Shown: positions 10,771-21,611 of the stretch, in pieces
How positions within the stretch are numbered: the stretch's first letter is position 1
Layout of the letters: each line of letters begins with the position of its first letter
Assembly (NCBI RefSeq): GCF_963678635.1
Contig: NW_026971114.1
Coordinates: 1-54,610, forward strand
Length of the DNA stretch: 54,610 nucleotides
Reading direction: 5' to 3'
DNA from: Symsagittifera roscoffensis
Taxonomy: Eukaryota; Xenacoelomorpha; Acoela; Convolutidae
Program-made: the position numbers and the translations under genes
The notes under the pieces: model-generated
What the model was told of the DNA's origin: nothing
What the model saw: the letters and a program-made list of their open reading frames with translations, nothing else
Databases searched by the model: none

Positions 10771-12447
10771 TTACATCATCACTCGGTGGACTTCATCATT
10801 CTCATCTACTGTGTTGTAATCCGTCACGGTTGATCCTCTCTGTTTTTGTCTTTCAAAGTCACTGAAGTTCCCACTGACGTGTCCCATGAACTTCTTTCCC
10901 AGTATCGATTCCAACTCCTCCTTAGTTTTCTCTGGAACTACTGAGAACATTTTGCACATTAACTCATAAGACTTTTCCGACATTCTCGTTAGTTTTACAC
11001 TTTTTGTCACTGAGAAGGCCTGATCCACGATCGTTCTCGTACTCTTATCATCCACAGCCACGAAATGCACTGGGTATCTGCTCTTGCAGATTGGAGCTAA
11101 TGTCGATCCCACCAAGAATCGCGCTCCCGATGATCTGCGATAAGTTTCACTGTGTCTGATGTTCATTTCCGCCTCGATCGCTTGTCTCCGTTTTCCTTTG
11201 TGCTTTTGCTCAGTCTGCAAAACTCCTGGGAACACTTCTACACTGATGGCCGTGACCATTTCATGTTTCTGTTCTAGATTCAATAGTGACTCTAAAGAAC
11301 CAAACATACTGTTGAATCCAAGTGCAGTCACTAGAATCACCTCGGTTCCTCCATGACAATCTGCGATCCATTCCGTTTCCGTTCTTGTTTTCATCACAAT
11401 GTTCCCAAACAAAATTGTCAACTGTTTGTGTTGTTTCTTCAAGGTTTTCACGCAATCTAGGCCTCCACAAACGTGACCTTCCAGTCCACAGACTTCTGCC
11501 AGACAGCTACCAGGTTTAACCCAGTCTTCTGGTCCCCAGCCAGGCAACTCCACTTTGTCTTCTCCGTTGCTCTTAGAGGCTGTTGTCATCACGTTATAGA
11601 TGATATTAAGATCACGCAGATTACAGTCTGAATTTAATTCCCTCTGCACATCTTGTGTTGCAAGTAGTATCGAATCAGCGTTGGGACTCGGCCACCATGA
11701 GGGTCTCTTCAGTTCACATACCACCATCAAGCTCATTTTCAGCAGTTCATCTGAGAATCCCAATCCAAACTCTACTCGTTTGTCGGATTCTGGCACGGAA
11801 GATGCAGTCACCTTTTCCTCCAAGACTAGTCCCAGCCTGGTCTGCTGATTAGCAGCGTTTCTTATCGTCGCAATTCTAGACGTCCAGAATCTTAGCAACA
11901 CTGCTCGCTCGTAATCAAAGAAGCAATCGCGTATGTCTTCATTTAGGAATGGGTTGTACGCTATCCCTATGATTCCTGACACGTAACTGTGGGACTTCTT
12001 CCTGATCGGTTCACAGTATTCACTGGATTTCGGCATTGCTCCCATATATTCCTTAGTGAGCCTCAGCTCCTTGTTTGAGAATCTCCTGATTTCGTCTATT
12101 TTCCTCATGGGTTCTAGCTGCACAGGTTCTTTCATGTTCACCCGCCTTGGTTTACTTCGTCGCCTCCTCTCAGCATCTTGATACAGGTGTTCAAGGCTGG
12201 CACTGATATTTGCTCTATCATGAACCGGATGAAACAGAGAGCGTCCCTCCGCTTCGCGCACGCTACTGATGTTCCCTCTTGGATTATCAGATCTCTCATG
12301 CTCGTCATCAGGAATACCTTGTCTTCCTTTGATCTTTTTCTTTCCTCTGAATCATAATCCCCGCGAGTCAGTCCGATCATGTACCAGGCGAACCGCAGCT
12401 GTAATTCAGTTCTCACGTAAGGTACTGCTATCTGAGCGTGTAACTTC
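10771..12447 (-). pseudogene. ORF3 C-terminal domain, array unit 4
   Basis: Fourth unit, next to the upstream part of ORF3 and therefore the copy through which ORF3 would be entered. A 46-base deletion between 12157 and 12158, relative to 10339-10384 of unit 3, removes codons before the SKPRRVN block and shifts the frame. Translation upstream of it (12138-12261) reads out of frame. Downstream, the frame is open to the TAA at 10771-10773 after RVMM. Confidence 0.85.
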
Positions 12448-13650
12448 CGTTTCGTCCTCATTTCTTCTTCAAAGTACCGTAACACTACTGCTTTCCATGG
12501 AAGGCTCAACAACTGCTCAATTGTCTCTGCCTGCATCTCAGACGATGCTAGAGTCCCATATACTTTCTGCTTTAGGGTGGTGCTTTGCATCATAGTCTCC
12601 AGATAACCTTCCACGGCACTTTCGTCTTCCAGAGACATTAAGTGTCCTCAAGTATCCGTTTGGATTTATAACCTGTTGATTTTATCCCTGCCATGAGAAT
12701 GGGTGGCACCATCGCTACATCAGTCAACATTCTTTCTGTGCCAGGCAATCGATCATCACCTTGTCCCAAATCCATAGCTTCGTCGACTCGTTTTCTTTTC
12801 GCTGAGTTGACAGCTTTTATCGAGATTTCAGAATCCACCTTAGTCTTTCCCGCTCTCCTCGGTATCACTTTGCCGCCTAGTTTCATCTTCATTTCATTCA
12901 TCACCAATTTTGATCGCATCGTTCCTTTCCTAGTTCTCGACAGATATACCACTTCTCATTTATCTTCTTGCGGCGTCATCTTGATAGGAGAGTTTGCTTC
13001 ACTTTCGTCAGTGGCTGAGTCGATCAACAACTCACTCAATCTCCCTTCACACTCGTCGAGTATGTCAAGGAATTCCCGCATTAGTGGTCGGTTCAGACCT
13101 ATTTTCAAAATGGACTGGGTTCCGAAGCTCTGAACTACTGTCCAGACTTCTTCCATGAAGGCCACTCTGTCCAATCTACAATCCGTCGTACTTTCATGGT
13201 CTCAGTGATGCACCTCCCACTCTTCTTCGGGGAACGTTCCCAAGAAGGGTACTCTGGGGCGCCTTCTATCCTTCTTCTCCTTGGTGATTCCATAAAGAGT
13301 CTTTGTTCTCTTTAAAATTGCCCAGAGAGCTGCTCTCCGGCAAATCCCGATTCATTTCCACAAAAGCCGACGGAGGTTCCAGTGTCGAAGTTCCTTCGTT
13401 TGCTGGTTCAGTCGTTTCCAACACGTCTGCGTTGTTTTCAAAGTCACTGAGGAAATTGAAATCTAGGCTGGATATTCCTCCTGTCGATGCTTTATCGTCC
13501 TCCTTCTCTGCTTGATCGGGATCCTCTTGCATAGGTTCTTCCGATCGACGGCTTCCTCCCTGCCCACCATCTCCTTCTGATCTATCTTTCAAATTTGAGG
13601 GCCCCTGCTCCTCCGTTCTGACCCCTTCCAGAAACTTCGGTATGATTAGC
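12448..13650 (-). pseudogene. ORF3 central region, copy E1
   Basis: Broken pieces of the ORF3 middle, matching copy A at 40460-41720. They are an EGYLETMMQ block (12500-12638), a basic block with YLSRTRKGTMRSKLV and NSAKRKRV (12638-12952), an FMEEVWTVVQS block (12956-13174) and an acidic block with ISSLDFNFLSDFENN (13266-13592). E1 lacks roughly 80 codons that copy A has between the YKSKR and EGYLE blocks, with the gap near 12650. Pieces lie in different frames. The lysine- and arginine-rich run suggests a nuclear localisation or RNA-binding patch. No known domain is recognised. Confidence 0.75.
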
Positions 13651-13714
13651 CTGCCGGCTGACTGATCGTCCTCCTCTCCATAGACTATTTTGATCTCCTC
13701 ATAGCCGAAGGGTG

Positions 13715-14371
13715 CTAGGAAGGTTCTCGTCCGTAGCGTTCTATCTCTTCGCCCTGCTTCTTGTTGCAGGCTTCAAACAACTTCCTCCGCATATCCCTAT
13801 CTTCTTCTATGGTGAGCATGGTCTTGGTCATCTCGTCCAGCTCCTTTCTAGTCGTCTCCAGCTCGTCTTTAATCCCATCTAGATCTTGCATGGTTTCGTT
13901 CGTTTGAATCTCCTCTTCTACTCTCGCCCTCTTTGGTGGCACAGCTACTCTCAGTGGTGAATTAGACAAGGCAGCCTCGCTGTTCATTTCTTGATGCATT
14001 CTTCTAAGTCCAGGATTAGGCTTGGTGGGCAAGGGCATCTCACCTGGTTGGTAGGTCCTCGAACTTCCCAATCCAGGCTCGTTCGCCAAGTCACTCCCTG
14101 AGAGAGCCCCGTTTCTCCACCTCATCACTCTCATGTTCGGGCGGTCCAGCACTCCTCTTTCTCCGTATGCTGCCATCAATAGGACTTCCGTGGGGCGGTC
14201 CCCACGGTTGTCATGCCCCAAGATGTTTATCAAGGCGGTCAGCAAAATGACTACCTTTGGGTCCTCCAGAGCGAAGTCTCGATCCATTAGCCGACGATAG
14301 ATCGCAGCTACCATCGGTCCTACATATGCCTCTGCCAGGTTCATCAATTCATGTAAGTTGAAATTGTCCAA
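13715..14371 (-). pseudogene. ORF3 N-terminal coiled-coil protein, left duplicate
   Basis: A frame of 218 codons nearly identical to 17114-17770 and close to 45059-45919. It contains the conserved LMNLAEAYVGPM block, ILGHDNRGDRPTEVLL, and MRVMRWRNGALSGSDLANEPG. A heptad-like charged region follows (about residues 160-215) with LDGIKDELETTRKELDEM, a probable coiled coil. The ATG at the start of the other copies is TTG here. The frame then runs into the acidic central ORF3 region rather than the SGNH domain. Function unknown. Confidence 0.75.
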
Positions 14372-14811
14372 TCTCTTTCGGTTTTGATTTGATTATTGAT
14401 TCAACTATTTGAACTCAAGTGAGTGATTAAATGATCAACCAGGATCTAGAAAAGAGGTCACGAATCTCACACTTGTCAACTTCGCATTAGTTTTGTATTG
14501 AAATTTATTTGAAACAATCAGATAAAAAGATTTTGATCTTAAAATTTACTAAAGTCAATCAGTTTCTAAAATGTTGGAATTCGACCTAAGATTGACAGTC
14601 CAAACTTTGGATCTATTCCTAAGATCGCCATTCAGTTGCTCGTGGTCACAAACTCCTTCTTACCCTTATGTCTTAATAACATAACACATAACATAACACA
14701 TAACACATATCACACACAACACACATTTAGTATAACGCCCCCCTGTATGCCACCTCAACTCAGCCTATACTTAAGTAATATTTCTTATGCAAGTATACTT
14801 GTATGTTAGTA
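14372..14811 (-). other. Conserved spacer between pol and ORF3
   Basis: Non-coding in all frames, but conserved with 17771-18150 and 45940-46281. It carries an (ATAAC)-rich tract at about 14676-14725 and a block with tttgga...tccaaa inverted arms near 14572-14630. Being kept at the same place in three copies while coding in none, it may hold a promoter, splice acceptor or translation signal for ORF3. No specific site can be assigned. Confidence 0.5.
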
Positions 14812-15303
14812 TCAGAGAAGATTACGTGTATCAGCGCGTATAGTTCCCGTGGATGCAGTCGTCCTCTGTTCGGATCGTTCACTGGACGAAAGCTCCTTCA
14901 CTTCCCTTTCCACGAGGAAGTCTCTCAATCTCGTCAAGGACAAGACTAGATTTTCTGGATCCACATGCCGCTTCTCCGTCGCCCTCGTCACCAAGAAGCA
15001 TAAGTACTTTCCCGGTATCTGTGACGCCGCTGGAGGCAAGGCTGCTACGCCCCCTATTCCTGGTATTTGCTTCCAACGGAATTCTATGTTTTTCTACCCT
15101 CTCTTAAAATCTGCTGCTAACGCTGTCCTAAAACTCATGTCTGCTGTGATTGCTATCGCACATGTTCTATTCGTGAGTATGAAATCACTGTCTGTTAGTA
15201 TAATGCTACTTGAATATTCATTTGGTAAGTTTAAATATGACTCAACTGTCCTCCCTATGTCCGGTTTCTTAGGTCCTCGCCTGTTTCTGCTTCTAATCCC
15301 CAT
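14812..15303 (-). pseudogene. Macrodomain-like pol tail, left duplicate
   Basis: Two pieces in different frames: 15303-15094, with IILTDSDFILTNRTCAI and MSFRTALAADF, and 15039-14812, with PAASQIPGKYLCFLVTRATE and the NLVLSLTRLRDFLVE helix. They correspond to the intact version at 18151-18640, described there. Indels near 15090 and 14890 break the frame. Confidence 0.65.
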
Positions 15304-15319
15304 GTTTCTCTTGCTATTC

Positions 15320-16015
15320 TCAATTTTTTAGAAATAAATTTTCAGTGTGGGTAAGCCCTACCCCCACTCCCCGGAAAAAAAAATCCATCGACGTCCCCGT
15401 CGATCGCATACCGGATATCAAGTCGAGATTGGAAGCCGGAATGAGTAGTCGCCCTTCCTGGGCAGCCCAGGAAGGATCCTCCCGTTCGTTTTTTATGTAT
15501 TTCATGCTTTCACGATCTACATCTTGAATCGTGACACTGGTCTCCTTTGGGTCCGATGTCATTTCATTCAGCCATTCCAAGACACGCAAATTCGTCAAGT
15601 CTTGTTCATATGACTGCTGTTGCTCGTCGTGGTCATCGATTATGTCAATGTTCTGTGACACAGTTATTTCTTCTAGACCCACTACTTCTTCCCCTATCTT
15701 CTTCAGGTCTATCCTGTCCACTACAAAATCGTAGCTGTAAGGGTTATATCTAGTCCCTCCTGGTGCACTTCCGTAATCATGAAGGGTCCCCTCCACTTTT
15801 TTTAGGAGCTTTTTCGTTCCTTTCGGTAGTATAACGTTCTGAACTACCCATACGTAGTCTCCTACGGAGTAAGCTCTTGCACCAGCTGCTTTCTTGTCAA
15901 ATATTTTCCTCTGCCTTGCCTGTGCCTGTTGAGCATTTCGTGTACATAAGTCGTGTAACTCCTGTTGACGTCTTATTACATCCCTTACATAGACCTGACG
16001 TCTGCTTACCCTCAT
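15320..16015 (-). pseudogene. Integrase C-terminal region, left duplicate
   Basis: A 231-codon frame that starts within the helix after the integrase core (VYVRDVIRRQQELHDL), continues with a basic RQRKIFDKKAAGA stretch and the YSVGDYVWVVQNVI strand, and then jumps. About 300 bases that the right duplicate has at 19140-19440 are missing at 15754, so the GPY/F-like part is fused to the NPYSYDFVVDRIDL block. The region ends in the long acidic tail and IPASNLDLI. It is a deleted derivative of 18737-19735. Confidence 0.7.
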
Positions 16016-16191
16016 ACTCTGGGTAGAAGAAAGTCAAGGGCAAAGACTTCTCGTGTTCGGTTAGCATCATGTGTGGACTAACTCCGGTGGTGGAATGTTG
16101 CGTGCTATTATAAGCCCATCACTTGTGGAAGGTATCTGTCCCAACCGGTCATGTACCTGGAACAATATACCCTCAGCATCGACGATAACGT

Positions 16192-16455
16192 TCAATTCTG
16201 CCTTTCCACTAAGCCATTCGTCTGGGGATGGTATGTCGTGGAGTGAGCTTGAGCAATCTGCGAGCGTCTCATAAGCTCTTTCGTGAGTTCCTCCACAAAA
16301 GCTGTTCCATTATCCGATTGAAACGTCATGGGACAACCATGTCTCGCTATCCACGTATTCATCAGGTGGTTGCACGTCTCTTCCGCTGAGGCAGTCACGC
16401 AGGGCACGGGCTCTGCATACTTCGTGAAGTGATCTATCATGACCAAGACTCGAGT
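16192..16455 (-). pseudogene. Integrase core fragment at duplication joint
   Basis: The frame begins at the duplication joint with VMIDHFTKYAEPVP and covers the SDNGTAF second-aspartate block and the HSTTYHPQTNGLVERQN glutamate block of a retroviral-type DDE integrase core. The zinc-binding part and the first catalytic aspartate are missing, as this duplicate starts inside the core. Confidence 0.85.
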
Positions 16456-16466
16456 TTGTCAAGGAC

Positions 16467-17100
16467 TTACCGCATTAGTGGTCGGTTGAGACCTACTTTC
16501 AAAATGGACTGCGTTCCGTAGCTCTGAACTACTGTCCAGACTTCTTCCATGAAGGCCACTCTGTCCAGTTTACATCCCGTCCTACTTTCATGATCTCGGT
16601 GATGCACCTCCCCTTCTTCTTCGGGTAACGTTCCCAAAAAAGGTTTTCTGGCAGCGCCTTCTATCCTTCTTCTCCTTGGTGATTCCATAAGGAGTCTTTG
16701 TTCTCTGTCTTTAGAATTGCCCGCAGAGCTGCTCTCCGGCAAATCCCGGTTCATTTCCACAAAAGCCGACAGAGGTTCCAGTGTCGAAGTACCTTCGTTT
16801 GCTGGTTCAGTCGTTTCCAACACGTCTGCATTGTTTTCAAAGTCACTGAGGAAATTGAAATCTAGGCTGGATATTCCTCCTGTCGATGTTTTATCGTCCT
16901 CCTTCTCTGCTTGATCGGTATCCACTTGCACTGGTTCTTCCGATCGACGGCTTCCTCCCTACCCACCATCAACTTCTGATCTATCTTTCAAATTTGAGGA
17001 CCCCTGCTCCTCCGTTCTGGCCCCTTCCGGAAACATCGGTATGATTAGCCTGCAGGCTGACTGATCTTCCTCCTCTCCATAGACTATTTTGATCTCCTCA
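16467..17100 (-). pseudogene. ORF3 central region, right duplicate (truncated)
   Basis: Second copy of the acidic ORF3 block (ISSLDFNFLSDFENN, NADVLETTEPANEGTS) and the FMEEVWTVVQSYGTQSIL block, open from 16931 to 16467. It is cut at the joint with the integrase fragment to its left. Compared with 13266-13592 it carries a few substitutions and is less broken: the frame continues from the acidic block into the SPRRRR stretch, while the left duplicate shifts there. Confidence 0.75.
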
Positions 17101-17113
17101 TAGCCGAAGGGTG

Positions 17114-17770
17114 CTAGGAAGGTTCTCGTCCGTAGCGTTCTATCTCTTCGCCCTGCTTCTTGTTGCAGGCTTCAAACAACTTCCTCCGCATATCCCTATC
17201 TTCTTCTATGGTGAGCATGGTCTTGGTCATCTCGTCCAGCTCCTTTCTAGTCGTCTCCAGCTCGTCTTTAATCCCATCTAGATCTTGCATGGTTTCGTTC
17301 GTTTGAATCTCCTCTTCTACTCTCGCCCTCTTTGGTGGCACAGCTACTCTCAGTGGTGAATTAGACAAGGCAGCCTCGCTGTTCATTTCTTGATGCATTC
17401 TTCTCAGTCCAGGATTAGGCTTGGTGGGCAAGGGCATCTCACCTGGTTGGTAGGTCCTCGAACTTCCCAATCCAGGCTCGTTCGCCAAGTCACTCCCTGA
17501 GAGAGCCCCGTTTCTCCACCTCATCACTCTCATGTTCGGGCGGTCCAGCACTCCTCTTTCTCCGTATGCTGCCATCAATAGGACTTCCGTGGGGCGGTCC
17601 CCACGGTTGTCATGCCCCAAGATGTTTATCAAGGCGGTCAGCAAAATGACTACCTTTGGGTCCTCCAGAGCGAAGTCTCGATCCATTAGCCGACGATAGA
17701 TCGCATCTACCATCGGTCCTACATATGCCTCTGCCAGGTTCATCAATTCATCCAAGTAGAAATTGTCCAT
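17114..17770 (-). pseudogene. ORF3 N-terminal coiled-coil protein, right duplicate
   Basis: A 218-codon open frame beginning with ATG at 17768-17770 (MDNFYLDEL). That start is the same as the internal MDNF methionine in copy A, which makes it the most likely ORF3 initiation codon. N-terminal helical block, GHDNRGDRPTEVLL motif, RWRNGALSGSDLANEPG motif and C-terminal coiled coil are as in the other copies. The frame stops at 17114, before the central ORF3 region. In this copy the SGNH segment is absent. I recognise no known family. Confidence 0.75.
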
Positions 17771-18150
17771 TCTCTTTCGGTTTTGATTTGATTATTGATT
17801 CAACGATTTGAACTCAAGTGAGTGATTAAATGATCAACCAGGATCTAGAAAAGAGGTCAAGAGTCTCTCACACTTGTCAACTTTGCACTATTTTTGTATT
17901 AAAACTTATTTGAAGCAATTTTTTGATCTTAAAATTTACTAAAATCAATCAGTTTCTAAAATTTTGGAATTCGACCTAAGATTGGACAGTCCAAATTTTG
18001 GATCTATTCCTAAGATTGTCATTCAGTTGCTCGTGGTCACTAACTCCTTCTTACCCTTATGACTTAATAACATAACACATAACAAAACACATAGCACATA
18101 TCACACACAACACACATTTAGTATGACGCCCCCCTGTATGCCACCTAAAC
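17771..18150 (-). other. Conserved spacer between pol and ORF3
   Basis: Second copy of the spacer, with the ATAAC/ACACA-rich tract at about 18066-18115 and the block with tttgga...tccaaa inverted arms near 17963-18020. It is slightly more diverged than the coding parts on either side. No open frame. Confidence 0.5.
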
Positions 18151-18640
18151 TCAGCCTATACTTAAGTAATATTTCTTATGCAAGTATACTTGTAGGTTAG
18201 TATCAGAGAAGATTACGTGTATCAGCGCGTATAGTTCTCGTGGATGCAGTCGTCCTCTGTTCGGATCGTACACTGAAAGCGAAAGCTTCTTCACTTCCCT
18301 TTCCACGAGGAAGTCTCTCAATCTCGTCAAGGACATGACTAGATTTTCTGGATCCACATGCCGCTTCTCCGTCGCCCTCGTCACCAAGAAGCATAAGTAC
18401 TTTCCCGGTATCTGTGACGCCGCTGGAGGCAAGGCTGCTACGCCCCCTATTGCTGGTGTTTGCTTCCAAAGGAATTCTATGTTTTTATACTCTCTCTTAA
18501 AATCTGCTGCTAACGCTGTCTTAAAACTCATGTCTGCTGTGATTGCTATCGCACATGTTCTATTCGTGAGTATGAAATCACTGTCTGTTAGTATTATGCT
18601 ACTTGAATATTCAATTGGTAAGTTAAAATTTGACTCAACT
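18151..18640 (-). pseudogene. Macrodomain-like C-terminal segment of pol
   Basis: An open frame whose last 126 codons are uninterrupted. It keeps the order of conserved elements of a TARG1/OARD1-like macrodomain: a beta strand with IILTDSDFILTNRT, the helix MSFKTALAADFKREY, a VAALPP strand, GKYLCFLVTRATEK, a helix ENLVMSLTRLRDFLVE, KLSLSVYDPNRGRL, and VIFSDTNLQVYLH. Macrodomains bind or hydrolyse ADP-ribose. Here the glycine-rich ligand loops and the catalytic Lys and Asp expected for TARG1 are not evident, so activity is doubtful. The assignment rests on pattern recognition of a whole-domain match, not on a search. It follows the integrase tail in the same direction and precedes the spacer. 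Surrounding pol frames are broken. Confidence 0.55.
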
Positions 18641-18736
18641 ACCTTTCCTATGTCCGGTTTCTAAGGGTACTCGCCTGTTTCTGCTTCTAAATCCCCTGTT
18701 TCTCTTGCTATTCTCAGTTTTTTTATTAATAATTTT

Positions 18737-19733
18737 TCAGTGTTGGTAATTCCTACCGGATATCAAGTCGAGATTGGAAGCCGGAATGAGTAGTCGCCCT
18801 TCCTGGGCAGCCCAGGAAGGATCCTCTCGTTCAGTTTTCATGTATTTCATGCTTTCATGATCTACATCTTGAATCGTGACACTGGTCTCCTTTGGGTCCG
18901 ACGTCATTTCGTTCAGCCATTCCACGACACGCAAATTCGTCAAGTCTTGTTCATATGACTGCTGCTGCTCGTCGTCGAATTCTACCTCGGGCTTGGACCG
19001 GTCATCGACCCACTCCTCGTCGTGGTCATCGATTATGTCAATGTCCTGTGTTACAGTTATTTCTTCTAGACCCACTACTTCTTCCCCTATCTTCTTCAGG
19101 TCTATCCTGTTCACTACAAAATCGTCGCCCTAAGGGTTATATCTTTTTCTGGGTCTTGTCTTGTCATTCTGTCGAGTCTGTATCGTCAACGGAAGTTCTT
19201 GGGAACCTCCCTTTGTTCAGGGTCTTGCCAGTCCTCTTCTGCGTAGGGTAAAGTTTCATCGTCTGCTTCAATCGCCTCATTTGGATCCAGGTCCAGTGGT
19301 GTTCCACAAGCAGGTTCCATCATGAGATAATCCCCCTCTTCCATGTGTGCAGGTATACACCAGTCTTCTGTCGATGGGTTGTGTGGCTTAATGTTCTGGT
19401 AGTGGGTGGCTCAGCCAGTACTCAGTCTATAAAAGCGTCCCTCCTGGTGCACTTCCGTAATCATGAAGGGTCCCCTCCACGTTTTTAAGAGCTTTTTCGT
19501 TCCTGTCGGTGGTATAACGTTCTGAAATACCCATACGTAGTCTCCTACGGAGTAAGTTCGTGCACCAGCTGCTTTCTTGTCAAATTGTTTCCTCTGCCTT
19601 GCCTGTGCCTGTTGAGTATTTCGTCTACATAAGTCGTTTAACTCCTGTTGACGGCTTATTACATCCCTTACATAGACCTGTGGTGACGTTTTCTTACCCT
19701 CGTACTCTGCTAGAAGAAAGTCAAGGGCAAAGA
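18737..19733 (-). pseudogene. Integrase C-terminal and acidic tail
   Basis: Pieces of the integrase C-terminal region downstream of the core: the GPY/F-like fold with the GPFMITEVHQ strand (near 19460), an acidic block around DWCIPADMEEGD (near 19350), a PYAEEDWQDPEQ block (near 19240), and VVDRIDLKKI to IPASNLDLIS (19114-18737). The frame breaks several times and part of the acidic block is deleted relative to copy A. In Ty3/gypsy elements this region follows the catalytic core and contributes to target binding. The acidic extension after it is unusual in length. Confidence 0.7.
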
Positions 19734-20440
19734 CTACTCGTGTCCGGCTAGCATCATAAGTGGACTAACTCCAGTGGTGGAATGTTGCGTGCTATTATTA
19801 GCTCCGATCACTTGTGGAAGGTATCTGTCCCAATCGGTCATGTACCTGGAACAATATACCCTCAGCATCGACACTAACGTTCGATTCTGCCTTTCCACTA
19901 AGCCATTCTTCTGGGGATGGTATGTCGTGGAGTGAGCTTGAGCAACCTGCGAGCGTCTCATTAGCTCTTTCGTGAGTTCCCCCGCAAAAGCTGTTCCATA
20001 TCCGATTGAAACGTCGTGGGACAACCATGTCTCGCTATCCACGTATTGATCAGGTGGTCGCACGTCTCTTCCGCTGAGGCAGTTATGCAGGGCACGGCCT
20101 CTGCATACTTCGTGAAGTGATCTATCATGACAAAGACTTGATTATAACCACTGTCTGTCATGCATATATATTGGTGATCTATCTGCACCACCTCGTTGAA
20201 TTCAGACGACTCGAAAGGTTGTAAAGGAAATCGCAATTTCCTTGGATCCTTGACCTGTTGGCATGACAGACACGCTGTTACCTACTTCTCACATGCCTTC
20301 TTCATTCCAGGACACTCAAAGCGCTTCAGGATCCTCTGACATACTTTGTCGATCCCTTGATGGCCCATCTGATCATGCGACCGGAACAAAAGATCTGTCT
20401 GATAGAGTTGCGGCAACACTATCGCGTTATACTTGTACAG
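19734..20440 (-). pseudogene. Integrase zinc-binding and core domains, E1
   Basis: The HHCC zinc domain (H-x3-H in SHDQMGHQG; C-x2-C in CLSCQQ) runs from 20440 to about 20270. A DDE core follows with VQIDHQ (first Asp), the TFQSD block, broken here by a lost base near 20000, and STTYHPQ...LVERQN (Glu). A TAG interrupts the zinc domain just before the C-x2-C (about 20284). Copy A has the same TAG. At the position where copy A has a second TAG after VQIDHQ, E1 has a tyrosine codon (20168-20170). The enzyme would join cDNA to the genome; this copy cannot. Confidence 0.85.
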
Positions 20441-21611
20441 GACTTTGTCTTTCTTCTCTTCTCTTGCAAGCCATGATCCCGTCCTTGTTCAGATATAACC
20501 TTCCATTTTTCTGCATAAAATTTTGTCGCAGAATGCGGTAACTGTCTTCCTCGAGGTCTCCGTTGTCCGAAGAACCATTTTCGATCCACATTTTTAGGTT
20601 GCTTGTCATGCGATCATTTCTCTGCGCTCTTAGTAGGTCCGAGAGTCTGTATCTCGCCTTCAAGTACGTCTTCATGACCCTCATTTGACTATTCAGCTCA
20701 TTCAGCTGATGTGTGTCTTCTTCCATCTTAAAGCACCAAATCTTTGCCAGTGGTTGTGTTTCCTGTTCGAATGGCTGAAGATCAGTCCTGACTACCTCTT
20801 TTTGTGGCAACAGACTTATCGAACGTTTCGATACCGCTATTATTTCCAGATCATCCGCTGCGTTATCAAAGACTCTTTCACCTGGTATGAGGTAGCGATC
20901 ACTGTCAGGGTCCTGATATACCTCTCTATCCAGATCCCTTGCTCGAGTTTCCACTAGTAGTGTGTGGATAGCTAGTTCTGTTAGTTCCGATCCCGAGCTC
21001 GAGTTCCTGTCTGAGTAGGTGTCAATTCCTGAGTTTCGGGAATTTTCATCTGTTGAAGAGTCTGTGACGGAGTCTGCACCATCTCCTGGGTCAGTTCTGT
21101 GCCTTCTTTGCATCCATCTGAACTCCCCGGACAAAACTTTATTCTCCAGGTCCTGTTTCTCCTCAGCAACTTTTTCATCTACATCAGACTCCCCGGACAA
21201 ACTTCCTTGTCCCGGGTATTGATCTTGAACTCGCCGGCTCTTCTCGCCGTTCGTCTCCTCGGACAAACAATCTTGCACCAGGTTTCGTTCAACCTTTTCA
21301 CCTTCTTTATCCTGGTCCAAAAAGGTAACGGTTTTCTTCTTCTGCGTATCGTTCCCCTGTTCTTTCCGACCGTATGAAGTGCTGGTTAAAACCTCGCGGG
21401 GTATTGAGGATACTAGTTGCTGAACTATTGTCCTACAATCCCTCTCGTTTTCTTTGTGTTGTCGTCTGGACGGCATGATCGTCACCTTCACACTGACTGT
21501 CAGAGATGCCACTGCTGCTGCCCACTTGGGGTCATCTTTGGTCACTTCTCTCTCTAACAATCCACCCAGCATCCGCATCACTTGCGGTGTGACCTGCACC
21601 GTACTACCCAA
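20427..21611 (-). pseudogene. Long acidic linker between RNase H and integrase
   Basis: A 394-codon frame with no recognisable domain. It is rich in Glu, Asp, Ser and Gln (TVTFLDQDKEGEKVE, STDENSRNSGIDTYSD), followed by a better conserved end (AIHTLLVETRARDLDREVYQ; MRVMKTYLKARYRLSDLLR) that leads into the integrase. It is separated from RNase H only by an in-frame TAA at 21612 (leucine TTA in copy A). At its end the frame slips relative to the zinc domain at a GGG run, as in copy A. Ty3/gypsy elements usually have a far shorter stretch here. Confidence 0.7.

Larger units (their letters stand above)
5230..12447 (-). repeat. Four-copy 1,819-bp direct tandem array
   Basis: The same ORF3 C-terminal segment occurs four times head to tail. 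Matching points fall at 6198, 8017, 9836 and 11655, a spacing of exactly 1,819 bases each time. Units run about 5230-7048, 7049-8867, 8868-10686 and 10687-12447. The last is shortened by a 46-base deletion at 12157/12158. The joints read gtggtcccggcaagcaatgg, joining a point equal to about 40470 of copy A with a point equal to about 38680. Copy A has this segment once. As 1,819 is not a multiple of three, each unit is out of frame with the next, so the array cannot encode a repeated protein. Units differ from each other at scattered positions, which argues against a simple assembly error. Confidence 0.95.
13070..20135 (-). repeat. Direct tandem duplication, integrase core to ORF3
   Basis: The segment from the integrase core through the macrodomain-like tail, spacer and ORF3 start occurs twice: 13070-16455 and 16465-20135. 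The offset is 3,399 bases across the ORF3 N-terminal part and 3,345 further on, as the left copy has lost about 54 bases within a ctcgtcg-flanked repeat near 15630. The left copy also lacks about 300 bases at 15754. The joint at about 16455-16465 fuses integrase coding sequence (next to aagac) to ORF3 sequence (at gtcaaggac). Both halves lack the SGNH portion that copy A has, so that deletion came first. Confidence 0.9.
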
